Shown here piece after piece: positions 28,564 to 37,704 of a stretch of 64,000 nt of DNA. The first letter of the stretch is position 1. Every line of letters begins with the position of its first letter. This DNA comes from Shewanella kaireitica (lineage in GTDB: Bacteria > Pseudomonadota > Gammaproteobacteria > Enterobacterales > Shewanellaceae): NCBI RefSeq assembly GCF_023284045.1, contig NZ_JAKIKQ010000010.1, positions 99,009 through 163,008 on the forward strand, in the 5' to 3' direction. The position numbers were made by a program, and so were the translations under genes. The notes below the pieces were generated by a model. It did no database searches and had not been told where the DNA came from. It was given only the letters and a program-made list of their open reading frames with translations.

Positions 28564-29586
28564 ATGTCGAATGAATTGCTCAGGGAAGCTGCTGCTAAAT
28601 TAAAAAAAGCGGTACCTTTAATGCTCAAACACCAAATACCAACCACCCCTACCAATTACGCTTTATGGTATGCGTACGTTGGTCAAAGCAGCCCAGAGCT
28701 TAATCGACAGCTAGATGAAGTCGTGAACCAATACAGCACTTGCCCTCCGAGCCAGGGGGAACGACTCTATCAAACGTATTTGTCTGATCCCATCGAGCTA
28801 GACGTGATTGAACTACGACAGAATCTCGACGCTATGGTGACAGACCTATCCCAGTCAGTTAAAGATACCAACGTTGATGCTAACCAATTTCAAAGCAAAA
28901 TAAACAACAATGTTGAGCGCTTAAACAAGATAGAAAATGAAGGGTTTTCCATTGATGAGGTATTGTCATTGGTAAAAAACCTCGTCAGTGATGCTGCCGA
29001 TATAAAAAACAGTACGCTTCACTTTACCGAACAGCTAGCTCATGCGCAGTCAGAGATTAACCAGCTTAAGATTCAGCTTAAAAAATCTGAACATGACATG
29101 CATTTTGATGCTCTGACTGGCGCATTAAACCGCAGAGCATTTAATAAAGATATCAAAGGTTTAGTGGAACAAAACCCACAAGGCTTATGCCTAATCATCA
29201 CCGATATTGATCACTTTAAACTGTTTAACGACACCTATGGCCACCAGCTGGGCGATCAAGTATTGAAAGCCGTTTCCAGAAGACTTGGCGAGAGCTGTCA
29301 TGAGGGGAGCAAACTGTATCGTTTTGGCGGTGAAGAATTTGCACTTTTAGTCCCGAAAAGCCAACTGGGTAGAGCGAGACAACTGGCAGAATCTATGCGT
29401 CGAAGCCTCGAAAAACTAGTCTTAAAAGATAAACGTAAAGATCAACGGGTCGATAATGTCAGAGCATCTTTTGGCGTAGCTCAGTACCAAGATAAAGACA
29501 GTGATTCAACATTAATCGAGCGGGCGGATAAACAGCTCTATGAAGCTAAAAGACTGGGGCGTAACCGAGTAATGCCCATTACTTAA
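28564..29586 (+). CDS. Diguanylate cyclase (GGDEF domain), cytosolic
   Basis: 340 residues. There is no membrane helix. The N-terminal half (about 1-175) is helical, with HQIPTTPTNYALWYAYVGQ and a predicted coiled coil near 150-177; this region recurs in many proteobacterial cyclases. The C-terminal GGDEF domain opens FDALTGALNRRAF, with ITDIDHFKLFNDTYGH and the active-site YRFGGEEFALL. It makes cyclic di-GMP. The usual inhibitory I-site RxxD before the active site is missing (the segment is ESCHEGSKL), so product inhibition may be absent. No EAL domain. The input signal is unknown. Confidence 0.9.
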   Translation: MSNELLREAAAKLKKAVPLMLKHQIPTTPTNYALWYAYVGQSSPELNRQLDEVVNQYSTCPPSQGERLYQTYLSDPIELDVIELRQNLDAMVTDLSQSVKDTNVDANQFQSKINNNVERLNKIENEGFSIDEVLSLVKNLVSDAADIKNSTLHFTEQLAHAQSEINQLKIQLKKSEHDMHFDALTGALNRRAFNKDIKGLVEQNPQGLCLIITDIDHFKLFNDTYGHQLGDQVLKAVSRRLGESCHEGSKLYRFGGEEFALLVPKSQLGRARQLAESMRRSLEKLVLKDKRKDQRVDNVRASFGVAQYQDKDSDSTLIERADKQLYEAKRLGRNRVMPIT

Positions 29587-29587
29587 C

Positions 29588-29633
29588 AAATAATTAAGTG
29601 AGCAGTAATGGTGTCTCTGCTGCTCAATTATTT
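29588..29633. terminator. Hairpin between converging genes
   Basis: AAATAATTAAGTGAGCAG and CTGCTGCTCAATTATTT pair with a one-to-three base bulge between the cyclase and the sortase genes. The A/T-rich ends give a T run on both strands, so it may serve both. Confidence 0.55.
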
Positions 29634-29636
29634 CAG

Positions 29637-30347
29637 CTAAATCGCTTCAACTTTGTCTACCGGCACCGCAGTCACAATATAGCGTAATGCCCCACCAGAG
29701 ACAGGGCTATTAAACGGGTAACAAGTCACCAAAGTCAATTGCTTTTCGCCAATATCCGCCATCACCGAAGTATCGGTTTCATGAACCACTTGAGTGTTAA
29801 TCACTTTATAGAGGACCTCTAGCCCTTGGCTGTTTTGCAAGGTTAACAACTGGCCCACTTTTACTCCTTTTAACAGTGAGAAATGGGTGTCTCTGTGGCC
29901 GGCAATCACTGTATTTCCCTTGCCATTAACCGCAGTAGATGACAACACTTGCGCAGGACCAAACGCTAAATTGCGACCCGAAGCTCCAGCCAGCACGTAT
30001 AAACTCGGGTTTTCAGCTGAGCTTTTCGCGCTATTCACTTTTCTATCAGCTGCATCGCTCGCTTCATGAGCTGCACTGATAAATTTCAGTTTAGCAACAG
30101 GGTGTGTATCTGCCCATGACCAAGGCTTGTGCTGCTGTTGATCATCTAAAGTTTTTTGCCATGCTTGTTGTATTAAAAACTGTGCAAAATACGCTTTAGC
30201 CTGCATATATCCTCCTTGAATCACAAAAGATAAACCAACAATGAACAGTAAACTCGTAAGTATGAGATGAAAACGTCGTTGACCATTCGGCCTCGCAGTC
30301 TTTCCATCAACACTATCAGTTGAGGTTTTTGAGTAAAGAGCGCTCAT
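29637..30347 (-). CDS. Sortase of the proteobacterial dedicated sortase system
   Basis: 236 residues. One N-terminal membrane helix (FHLILTSLLFIVGLSFVIQGG) anchors the enzyme. The catalytic His lies in AGHRDTHFSLL (near residue 152), the nucleophilic Cys in LTLVTCYPF (near 207) and the Arg in GGALRYIVT (near 221), so the triad is complete. It matches the marine proteobacterial sortase class. It would cut the LPQTA signal of the protein encoded just upstream and join it to an acceptor. The ATG overlaps the substrate gene's stop (ATGA), so enzyme and substrate are made together. Confidence 0.93.
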   Translation of the reverse strand: MSALYSKTSTDSVDGKTARPNGQRRFHLILTSLLFIVGLSFVIQGGYMQAKAYFAQFLIQQAWQKTLDDQQQHKPWSWADTHPVAKLKFISAAHEASDAADRKVNSAKSSAENPSLYVLAGASGRNLAFGPAQVLSSTAVNGKGNTVIAGHRDTHFSLLKGVKVGQLLTLQNSQGLEVLYKVINTQVVHETDTSVMADIGEKQLTLVTCYPFNSPVSGGALRYIVTAVPVDKVEAI

Positions 30348-32476
30348 AGCGCGGCCTTTTTTGCTCTGCGGCCAACACCACTAAATGACCCCCAGTAAAG
30401 TAGCGACAATAGTATTAACATGCCGCCAAAAATCAGCATGGCATAGCTACTCGTCGCGGTTTGCGGTAAACGTTGCCAACCTTTAGGTGTATGCGGTAAC
30501 ACACGGCCATTAACCGATTTATCTCCAACAGGCCTAACTGGGGTTTTATCTATCGCGACCAAGCTGGTATATGCACTCATCACATGGTAATTGAGCGAAA
30601 TAGCGGTGACCTGCTTCTCTATTCTGTCTCGATTTGCAGGCTCTTTTGATAGCTCAAGCGCGGCAATCTGTTTTCTGGCCCATATTAGATCCAAACCTTT
30701 AGCTTCGGCGCTATTTTCAACTGCGAGTGATTGCTGCCAAAACTGCCCAGCTAGTTGTCCACTGACCACTAGCTCTTTGTCACTAAAACTCGGCAGTTTC
30801 ATCGCCACCATTATCGGCTCGTGGGCATATAGATCAGGAATACTTGCAGGCCAGTAATCTGGGACACTGCCATCGGCAAAGTGAATTTCAATATCTGTAA
30901 CTGCCGGCTTCTCTAGCTTATCTAGCATCGCCACCATTTTACTTTTGACTTCAGATTGCTTACCGATATAGGTATAGGTACCGCGACCAAGCTCTGCCGC
31001 TCTTTGCATAAAATGCGCATTAGGCGCAGCGCCGATACCTATGGTAAATAGCCTGCTTTGTTGCAGCTGATTACGTATTTGAGTAAATAGCTGTGGCTCA
31101 TTACCTATCGCACCATCGGTGATAAATAGCACCTGCCGTAACCGCTCACTATTCAGATCCTGCTGAGACAGCGCTTTATCGAGAGCTAATGACATTTCGG
31201 TGCCACCGTTTGCTTGCAAACGTTGCACATAAGCCTGGGCTCTGCCGATGTTTTTCGCACTGGCGTTCAATGGCGTGTCAGACAATGCATAAACGTTGGA
31301 ATTAAACTGCAAAATATTAAAACTGTCCTGCGCTGACAGACCCGATAATGCGTAAATGATGGATGCTTTGGCCTGCTCAATTGCCTCGCCTGACATAGAC
31401 CCAGAGGTATCTATCACCAAAATAAGCTCTCTTGGCGCTATCGCTGACAAACGCATTTTGTCTTGTGGTGGTAGCAACATCACTAATGAATATTGCGACT
31501 GTGCGGCAGTGGCTTTGTTCTCGTGATCACTAACGTGGGTTTTTCCTTGCTGGCTAAAAATGGCTGCCTTCGGCGCACTGCCAACAATCGGCCGCCAGTT
31601 AAGTACAAAGTCACTATTAGCCTTTGCAGCAGTTAACTGGATCTGCGCTTGAGAATCGGCATTACTACTAACTTCTATCTGATGGTAAGGACTGCTTATT
31701 TCGCCAATAGGCATACCGGCATCAAGCGTCACCTCAATGTCCACTAGATTTACACGCTTTGTTGCAGATCCTTGCTGATAACCCAAAGTGGAGAGCCCAT
31801 AGCTATTAACCTCTGCAGCCATATATGAAAACGCTGACTTTTCTGCATTAGACTTGTATCGCGGAGCGGCTACCATTGGGAAGCGTAAGCTAAACTCCCC
31901 CTTGTCATAGTGCACTAGCTCTTGATAATTAAGCTCCACAATGAGGGTTTCACCGGGTGCCAAGTTGGCCACATCGGCACTAAATATATTGGGCCTTTTC
32001 TGTTGCAGTAAACTCGCTTTTTTACCCTGCTGCTTAGCTTCATTAAATAGCGCCTTGGCTTTTGCTTTCGGTTTAATCTCCCCCTCTATGACCCGTTCAC
32101 CGATGAACATTCTTAGACCATCAACCGCCGCTTCATTCGGCAGTGGAAACAGATACTCGCCATTAACCCAAACAAGTTGTTCGTTACTGAATTCATGACG
32201 CAGTGAAACCCTATTAACCCAACCTGAAACTTGCATATTCACAGTGGTTTTCATTGGCAAAGATACGCTTGCCTTTCCGGCTGCATCATAAGTAATCAAA
32301 CTGCCTTGCGCTATGGCATTAACCATTTCAACTCGGCTCTCAACACTTTCAGTTGCTGACATTGGCACTGCGGCGGTTGCACTGGTATACATCGGCAAGA
32401 ACGCTGTACTCAACAGCAGCAAAGCTTTATAGCAATGCCTAATTAAACCTTTGGCTGGATCTTGTTGGCTCACCAT
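30344..32476 (-). CDS. Sortase substrate with VIT and VWA domains
   Basis: 710 residues from the ATG at 32476, chosen because AAGGAGATAAAG precedes it. The frame is open 99 bases further. After a signal sequence (ALLLLSTAFLPMYTSATA) come a VIT domain (about 55-185) and a von Willebrand A domain with the MIDAS motif DTSGSMSG (near 353). The C-terminus is a cell-wall-type sorting signal: LPQTA (about 670), the hydrophobic AMLIFGGMLILLSLLYWG, and the basic tail GRRAKKAAL. This is the target-protein family of the dedicated proteobacterial sortase. VIT/VWA proteins bind other proteins through a metal ion. Final location and partner are not known. Confidence 0.92.
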   Translation of the reverse strand: MVSQQDPAKGLIRHCYKALLLLSTAFLPMYTSATAAVPMSATESVESRVEMVNAIAQGSLITYDAAGKASVSLPMKTTVNMQVSGWVNRVSLRHEFSNEQLVWVNGEYLFPLPNEAAVDGLRMFIGERVIEGEIKPKAKAKALFNEAKQQGKKASLLQQKRPNIFSADVANLAPGETLIVELNYQELVHYDKGEFSLRFPMVAAPRYKSNAEKSAFSYMAAEVNSYGLSTLGYQQGSATKRVNLVDIEVTLDAGMPIGEISSPYHQIEVSSNADSQAQIQLTAAKANSDFVLNWRPIVGSAPKAAIFSQQGKTHVSDHENKATAAQSQYSLVMLLPPQDKMRLSAIAPRELILVIDTSGSMSGEAIEQAKASIIYALSGLSAQDSFNILQFNSNVYALSDTPLNASAKNIGRAQAYVQRLQANGGTEMSLALDKALSQQDLNSERLRQVLFITDGAIGNEPQLFTQIRNQLQQSRLFTIGIGAAPNAHFMQRAAELGRGTYTYIGKQSEVKSKMVAMLDKLEKPAVTDIEIHFADGSVPDYWPASIPDLYAHEPIMVAMKLPSFSDKELVVSGQLAGQFWQQSLAVENSAEAKGLDLIWARKQIAALELSKEPANRDRIEKQVTAISLNYHVMSAYTSLVAIDKTPVRPVGDKSVNGRVLPHTPKGWQRLPQTATSSYAMLIFGGMLILLSLLYWGSFSGVGRRAKKAAL

Positions 32477-32552
32477 CTTTATCTCCTTATAAACAACTTG
32501 CGGTCTGGCTAACAGCAGACCGCAAGGCTGAGTGGTACTCGTTATAGATGCA

Positions 32553-33302
32553 TTACTGCGCAGGATTTGCTGCAAGTGCGCTGTCGTGAGATTGCAACTT
32601 TAAGGTCACGCGGCGATCAAAGAAGTCATTTTCAAAGTTTTGCTCTGCCGTTAGTGGCGAGCTCGCGCCATAGGCCTGATAGTTTAAGCGCTCACTAGCA
32701 ACGCCTTGCTCTACTAAGTAATTAGTCACTTCAACTACCCGTTGCTCAGATAATGCTTGGTTGTAATCACCGTCACCGCGTCGGTCGGCGTAACCCGTCA
32801 AGTCCAACGTTAACTCAGGAGAGAGCGACATCGCATAGGCCACATCGTCTAGTTGCTGTTGAAAGTGAGGTGCAATGGTCGATGAACCTGTTTTAAACTG
32901 TACGTTTAATCCTAGTGCGAGCTCGGTGAGCTTTTGCTCTTGCGCCATTTTAAGGCTGTTAAGTTGCTGCTGTGCATCTTCATATTGGCTAGAAAGTGCG
33001 ATTAATGACTGATTCTCTTCATTTAATGCTGCAAGTTCACTTTGCTTGCTCTCCAGCATTACCTGCTGCGTTTTGATCTCATCATCATCGCCAACAGATT
33101 TCCCTAATAAGCTACCTGCAAATGCACCAATGATTGCGCCGACAGGGCCACCCACAACGGCGCCAACCACAATGCCTGAGCTCAAACCAATTAACTCCTC
33201 ATTGTGGCTACGTTCAGTGTTCTCGACATGTTCTGCAGCGCTGGCATTTGACGAAAGAGTGATAGATGCGATAACCAGTGATGCGATAAGGTGCTTTCTC
33301 AT
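32553..33302 (-). CDS. pdsO: OmpA-family protein of the sortase system (PdsO type)
   Basis: 249 residues. A signal peptide (MRKHLIASLVIASITLSSNASA) is followed by a glycine-zipper segment (GIVVGAVVGGPVGAIIGAFA), a coiled coil (about 78-120; ESKQSELAALNEENQ) and a C-terminal OmpA domain (about 130-240) with LTGYADRRGDGDYNQALSEQR, the peptidoglycan-binding motif. The OmpA domain would tie the protein to the wall, perhaps as the sortase acceptor or organiser. It lies 76 bases upstream of the substrate gene, all three genes on one strand. Naming follows the known family found only beside these sortases. Confidence 0.88.
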   Translation of the reverse strand: MRKHLIASLVIASITLSSNASAAEHVENTERSHNEELIGLSSGIVVGAVVGGPVGAIIGAFAGSLLGKSVGDDDEIKTQQVMLESKQSELAALNEENQSLIALSSQYEDAQQQLNSLKMAQEQKLTELALGLNVQFKTGSSTIAPHFQQQLDDVAYAMSLSPELTLDLTGYADRRGDGDYNQALSEQRVVEVTNYLVEQGVASERLNYQAYGASSPLTAEQNFENDFFDRRVTLKLQSHDSALAANPAQ

Positions 33303-33525
33303 AATATTTCCCTTTAATTACTCATTTAAACTAAGTTGCCGAAGTCCGGCGTCATTTCAATAACGCTATTAAACCTCAGCCAAATGTCTGTAAAAGGGAG
33401 CAAACGTGGCAATTTAAATATCAAATGTGGCAACAAAATGGCAATCGCTGTCAGCACCTTTAAACACAGGTAAAATCCTGTATAGTCACAATCAATTACC
33501 GAGATAACGCTAAAATTAATCAACC

Positions 33526-34218
33526 ATGAAACGAATCGCGATAGTAGAAGATGAAGCCGCCATTAGAGAAAATTACAAAGACGTTTTGCAGCAGCAAGGC
33601 TATAGCGTGCAGGCTTATGCAAATCGATTAGAAGCGATGTGCGCTTTCAACAGCCGTTTGCCAGATTTAGCGATTATCGATATCGGCTTAGAAAATGAGA
33701 TCGACGGCGGCTTTACGCTGTGCCAGTCACTTAGAGCTATGTCCAGCACACTACCCATCATCTTTTTAACCGCCAGAGACAGCGACTTTGATACGGTTTG
33801 TGGGCTACGCTTAGGCGCCGATGATTACCTCAGTAAAGAGGTGAGTTTCCCCCATCTTATTGCTCGATTAGCCGCGTTATTTAGACGCTCAGAGCTCAAA
33901 GATGCCAGCAGCGATAACAGTCCGTTGATTGAACATGGATTACTTTCTATTGATATTAATCGGATGCAGGTTTACTGGAACAAACGTCATATCGAACTGA
34001 CCGTGACTGAGTTTTGGATGGTACACGCACTTGCCAGGCGACCAGGACACGTACGCCAACGTCAAGAACTGATGCAAGAGGCAAAGATATTCGTTGATGA
34101 CTCAACGATTACCTCTCATGTTAAGCGGATCAGGAAGAAATTCCTCGCTCAAGACCCACAGTTTGATTGTATCGATACCGTTTACGGCATGGGCTACCGC
34201 TGGGACGCTCAAAGTTAA
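33526..34218 (+). CDS. pdsR: OmpR-type response regulator (PdsR type)
   Basis: 230 residues. The receiver domain (1-120) has the acidic pair in IVEDEAAIREN, the phosphorylated Asp near residue 52 in AIIDIGL, the Thr in FLTARDS and the Lys in LSKEV. A winged-helix Trans_reg_C domain (about 135-228) ends TVYGMGYRW. It diverges from the sortase operon across 223 bases and precedes the kinase gene with a TAATG overlap, so it likely controls the sortase genes. PdsR is the family name of the regulator found beside these sortases. Confidence 0.9.
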   Translation: MKRIAIVEDEAAIRENYKDVLQQQGYSVQAYANRLEAMCAFNSRLPDLAIIDIGLENEIDGGFTLCQSLRAMSSTLPIIFLTARDSDFDTVCGLRLGADDYLSKEVSFPHLIARLAALFRRSELKDASSDNSPLIEHGLLSIDINRMQVYWNKRHIELTVTEFWMVHALARRPGHVRQRQELMQEAKIFVDDSTITSHVKRIRKKFLAQDPQFDCIDTVYGMGYRWDAQS

Positions 34219-36404
34219 TGTTTAATCTTCCAATTGGCCTGCGCGCAAAAGTCGCGGTTTTATCGCTGTTTTTACTCTGCCTTCCTTGGCTTGGGTACCA
34301 ATATGTATGGGAGATGGAAAAGTATCTCAGGTTGGGGCAGGAAAAAACGCTCGAAGGCACCACCCAAGCGCTAGCAACTGCGCTGCACGAACGACCAAGA
34401 TTATTCGATAGCCAAGCCAGCTTTTTAACGCAAGTTGAACAAGGTCGTGACCTCTATGCTTACCCTCTTGCAGGCCCCATTCAACTTGATGGTAAATTAG
34501 GTGACTGGCAACCCTATCGCCACCGCGCGTTGCACTATGGTGAAGATTATCAGATCTATAAACGCGACCAAGCAACGCCACTCGCTATCGACTTTACCCA
34601 CATGGTGGGGAAATATGCCGGTTACCTATACGGTTTTTTTGAAGTCACCGACCCACAAGTGATCTACCGCGGAAAGAACAGCTTAAGCATCGATCGTAAC
34701 GACCATATCGCTATTGCAACACTGGCGCCTGACGGCCAGTTTCGCCGCTATATAGTCGCCACCACTAAAGACGGTTGGATAAGTGCCTTTGAGCTACCAG
34801 AAGATCCAGCGCTGACCACTCCAGTTACCCCTGAAGTAAAAATCCAAGGTAAATGGCTGAAAACCGCTAAAGGCTATAATGTCGAACTGCGGATCCCACT
34901 TAGCATGGTGGGCAGTAAACTGGGCTTTGCCATCTATGATGTTAACGACCGTAACACTCGGCAGTTAGATGCCATCGTCGGCACATCGGCTATTGACGAT
35001 GTTAACAAGCTTGGTACTGTACTGGTGCCATCACCAGAAATTGAAAGTATTATCAAAGGCATGGCCCATAATAGCTCGCGCATTTGGGTGGTCGATAAAC
35101 ATGGCCGTGTGTTGGCAAAATCCGGTGATATACGCTCCGATAATAGCGTGTGGTCGCGCTCCACCATTGAAAAAGAGGGTAAAAGCAGCTGGGATCGATT
35201 TAAGCAGCAATACCTGTACCCGCTCTACTATAAAATACTCACCACGCCGCCGAAGGATTTTGTCGACTCCTTGCAAGACTCCACTGTGTTACAAGGAAGT
35301 CATATCAGTAAAGCACTGCAGGGCAAACAAGGTTCAACGTGGCGACTGACTCCCGACAGTAAAGCCGTCGTGTTAGCCGCAGCTAGCCCTATCTGGATCG
35401 ATGATAAAGTGATGGGTGTGGTGATTGCTGAAGAGACCACACACGGGATCCGTACGCTACGCAATAAAGCCCTAGAGAAACTGTTTAATGTGATCCTTAC
35501 CATTATGAGTATGGGCACATTAGCACTATTCTTCTTTGCCTCTAATATTTCCAGTAGAATCCGTAAACTGCGCGATGAAGCTGAAGAAGCCATTGATAAC
35601 CAAGGCCGAATTAAAAAGTCGATCCAAGGCTCAAAAGTACGTGATGAAATTGGCGATCTCTCCCGCAGCTTTGCCAGTATTGTGAGTCGACTCGGCCAAT
35701 ATACTCATTACTTAGAGAACATGTCATCGCGTCTGTCCCATGAACTGCGCACTCCAGTCGCCGTAGTACGTTCATCCTTAGAGCACTTAAGCCTGCAAAC
35801 CCTTAACCCTGATAGTCGCAAATATGTTGACCGGGCACAGGAAGGCGTTAACCGCCTAAACATGATCCTCAGTAATATGAGCGAAGCCACTCGTCTGGAA
35901 GAGAGCCTAACCCATGCAGAAAAATCGCTGTTTCCGTTAGATAAAGTGGTGAGTGGCTGTATGCAAGGCTACCAGATGACCTACCCTAATCAGCGGTTCA
36001 ATACCGATATTGAGCCGCAAACCATCCTCGTTGAAGGTGTACCTGAGTATATCGCCCAGCTAATGGATAAATTAATTGCTAACGCACTGGAGTTTAGCCA
36101 TGCGGACAGCGCGATTGAAGTGGGTTTAGTGGTGCAAAGCAAATCAGCGTTGTTGACCGTAGCCAACTACGGCACACCGTTACCGGATAATATGTCAGAG
36201 CAGATATTTGAATCTATGGTTTCTGTGCGAACTCAAAAGGCGCAAGATAAACCGCATTTGGGGCTCGGGCTTTATATCGCTCGTTTAATTAGTCTGTTTC
36301 ATAAAGGAAAAATTAGTGCGCAGAACAGAGTCAATGATCAAGGTGCTGTTTCTGGCGTTGAAATTGCCATCCAGCTACCTATTAGTAAAGAAAAGTCCGT
36401 TTAA
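34218..36404 (+). CDS. pdsS: Sensor histidine kinase of the sortase system (PdsS type)
   Basis: 728 residues from the ATG overlapping the pdsR stop; an upstream start at 34167 would lie inside pdsR and has no support. A membrane helix (VAVLSLFLLCLPWLGYQYVW) is followed by a long periplasmic sensor (about 40-420). Within it, IQLDGKLGDWQPYRHRALH and YLYGFFEVTDPQVIYRG resemble a CBM9/DOMON-like beta-sandwich. A second helix (FNVILTIMSMGTLALFFFA) leads to a HAMP region, a HisKA domain with LSHELRTPVAVVR (His near 508) and an ATPase domain with GLGLYIARLIS. The sandwich suggests it senses a sugar or wall fragment; that is inference. Confidence 0.88.
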   Translation: MFNLPIGLRAKVAVLSLFLLCLPWLGYQYVWEMEKYLRLGQEKTLEGTTQALATALHERPRLFDSQASFLTQVEQGRDLYAYPLAGPIQLDGKLGDWQPYRHRALHYGEDYQIYKRDQATPLAIDFTHMVGKYAGYLYGFFEVTDPQVIYRGKNSLSIDRNDHIAIATLAPDGQFRRYIVATTKDGWISAFELPEDPALTTPVTPEVKIQGKWLKTAKGYNVELRIPLSMVGSKLGFAIYDVNDRNTRQLDAIVGTSAIDDVNKLGTVLVPSPEIESIIKGMAHNSSRIWVVDKHGRVLAKSGDIRSDNSVWSRSTIEKEGKSSWDRFKQQYLYPLYYKILTTPPKDFVDSLQDSTVLQGSHISKALQGKQGSTWRLTPDSKAVVLAAASPIWIDDKVMGVVIAEETTHGIRTLRNKALEKLFNVILTIMSMGTLALFFFASNISSRIRKLRDEAEEAIDNQGRIKKSIQGSKVRDEIGDLSRSFASIVSRLGQYTHYLENMSSRLSHELRTPVAVVRSSLEHLSLQTLNPDSRKYVDRAQEGVNRLNMILSNMSEATRLEESLTHAEKSLFPLDKVVSGCMQGYQMTYPNQRFNTDIEPQTILVEGVPEYIAQLMDKLIANALEFSHADSAIEVGLVVQSKSALLTVANYGTPLPDNMSEQIFESMVSVRTQKAQDKPHLGLGLYIARLISLFHKGKISAQNRVNDQGAVSGVEIAIQLPISKEKSV

Positions 36405-36435
36405 GACAACCTTGAATATATTGACGCTTCACTTT

Positions 36436-36459
36436 AGCCGTTTAGATGTTAAGATGGCT
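36436..36459. promoter_or_regulatory. Three tandem MetJ boxes upstream of metC
   Basis: AGCCGTTT-AGATGTTA-AGATGGCT: three adjacent 8-mers matching the met box AGACGTCT at 6, 5 and 6 positions. Their exact 8-base spacing and place 36 bases before the metC ATG are what a MetJ operator looks like. Confidence 0.72.
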
Positions 36460-36495
36460 AAAACCAAAGATGCCTAATTGTGGAATAATAGCCCT

Positions 36496-37683
36496 ATGAA
36501 AAAAGAAACGCAGATAATTAGTCTTGGCCGTGACAAGAAATGGACTCAAGGAGTGATCAATCCACCGGTTTACCGGGCATCAACCATGGTGTTCGATACC
36601 ATGGAGGATCTGCGTTTTGCTGCAAAAAACAAAGCCAATGGCGAGATGTTTTATGGCCGTCGTGGCGGCCCGACTCACTTTGCCTTTCAAGCTGCAATTG
36701 CTGAACTTGAAGGCGGTGTCGGCACTGCACTTTACCCGTCTGGTAGTGCCGCTATTAGCAACAGCTTACTGTCATTTTTAAAAGCGGGCGATCACCTATT
36801 AATGGTAGACAGTGCCTATGAGCCTACTCGTGACCTGTGTAATAAGTTACTGGCCGGATACGGCATCGAAACCACCTATTACGACCCAATGGTTGGTGAA
36901 GGCATACGTGAACTTATTCGCCCCAACACCAAGGTGCTATTTTTAGAATCTCCAGGCTCTATCACTATGGAAATTCAAGATGTGCCAACACTAAGCCGCA
37001 TCGCTCATGAAAATGATGTTGTTGTTATGCTGGACAATACTTGGGCGTCGCCAATCAATTCACGCCCGTTTGAAATGGGCGTCGATATCTCAATTCAAGC
37101 CGCGACTAAGTACATTGTCGGCCACTCTGACGTCATGATGGGCACTGCTACCGCCAATGAGAAACATTGGGAACAGCTACGAGAAAATAGCTATCTGCTA
37201 GGTCAGTGCACCTCACCAGACGATGTTTACCTTGCCAGCCGCGGGCTGCGTACACTGGGTATTCGTTTAGCCCAGCACGAACAAAACGCCCTAAAAGTCG
37301 CTAACTGGCTCAATAGCCGCCCAGAGGTCGATCATCTGCGTCACCCAGCCTTTGAAACTTGCCCTGGGCATGAGTTCTTTAAACGCGACTTTAGTGCATC
37401 AAATGGCTTATTCTCGTTTGTGTTAAAACAAGGCGATCAAAAAGCGGTCACCGCTTTTGTGGAAAACATGCAGCACTTTAAAATGGGCTTCTCATGGGGT
37501 GGTTTTGAAAGTCTAATCCTAGGCGTGTTCGGCATTGATAAACTGCGCACTGCCACTAAATGGGATAGCAGCAAGCCGCTGATCAGACTGCATATTGGTC
37601 TTGAAAACGTCGACGATCTGATTGCCGATCTTGATGCCGCCTTTGCTCGCTTTAATGCCGAGCTAAAGTTAACGGCAAAATAA
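36496..37683 (+). CDS. metC: Cystathionine beta-lyase MetC
   Basis: 395 residues from the ATG at 36496, the same length as E. coli MetC; a TTG at 36478 would add six residues. A PLP-dependent Cys/Met metabolism enzyme. Motifs: YGRRGGPTHFAFQ (tyrosine contacting PLP phosphate), LDNTWASP (Asp), and the PLP lysine in QAATKYIVGHSDVMMG. It cleaves cystathionine to homocysteine, pyruvate and ammonia in methionine synthesis. The upstream met boxes support this role over cystathionine gamma-lyase. Monocistronic with a terminator after it. Confidence 0.93.
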   Translation: MKKETQIISLGRDKKWTQGVINPPVYRASTMVFDTMEDLRFAAKNKANGEMFYGRRGGPTHFAFQAAIAELEGGVGTALYPSGSAAISNSLLSFLKAGDHLLMVDSAYEPTRDLCNKLLAGYGIETTYYDPMVGEGIRELIRPNTKVLFLESPGSITMEIQDVPTLSRIAHENDVVVMLDNTWASPINSRPFEMGVDISIQAATKYIVGHSDVMMGTATANEKHWEQLRENSYLLGQCTSPDDVYLASRGLRTLGIRLAQHEQNALKVANWLNSRPEVDHLRHPAFETCPGHEFFKRDFSASNGLFSFVLKQGDQKAVTAFVENMQHFKMGFSWGGFESLILGVFGIDKLRTATKWDSSKPLIRLHIGLENVDDLIADLDAAFARFNAELKLTAK

Positions 37684-37704
37684 CCGACGTTAGCAACCAG
37701 CCAT

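Noticed and set aside
34167..34217. Upstream start for the sortase-system kinase
   Set aside because: It lies inside the response regulator gene; the TAATG overlap at 34218 is the natural coupled start.
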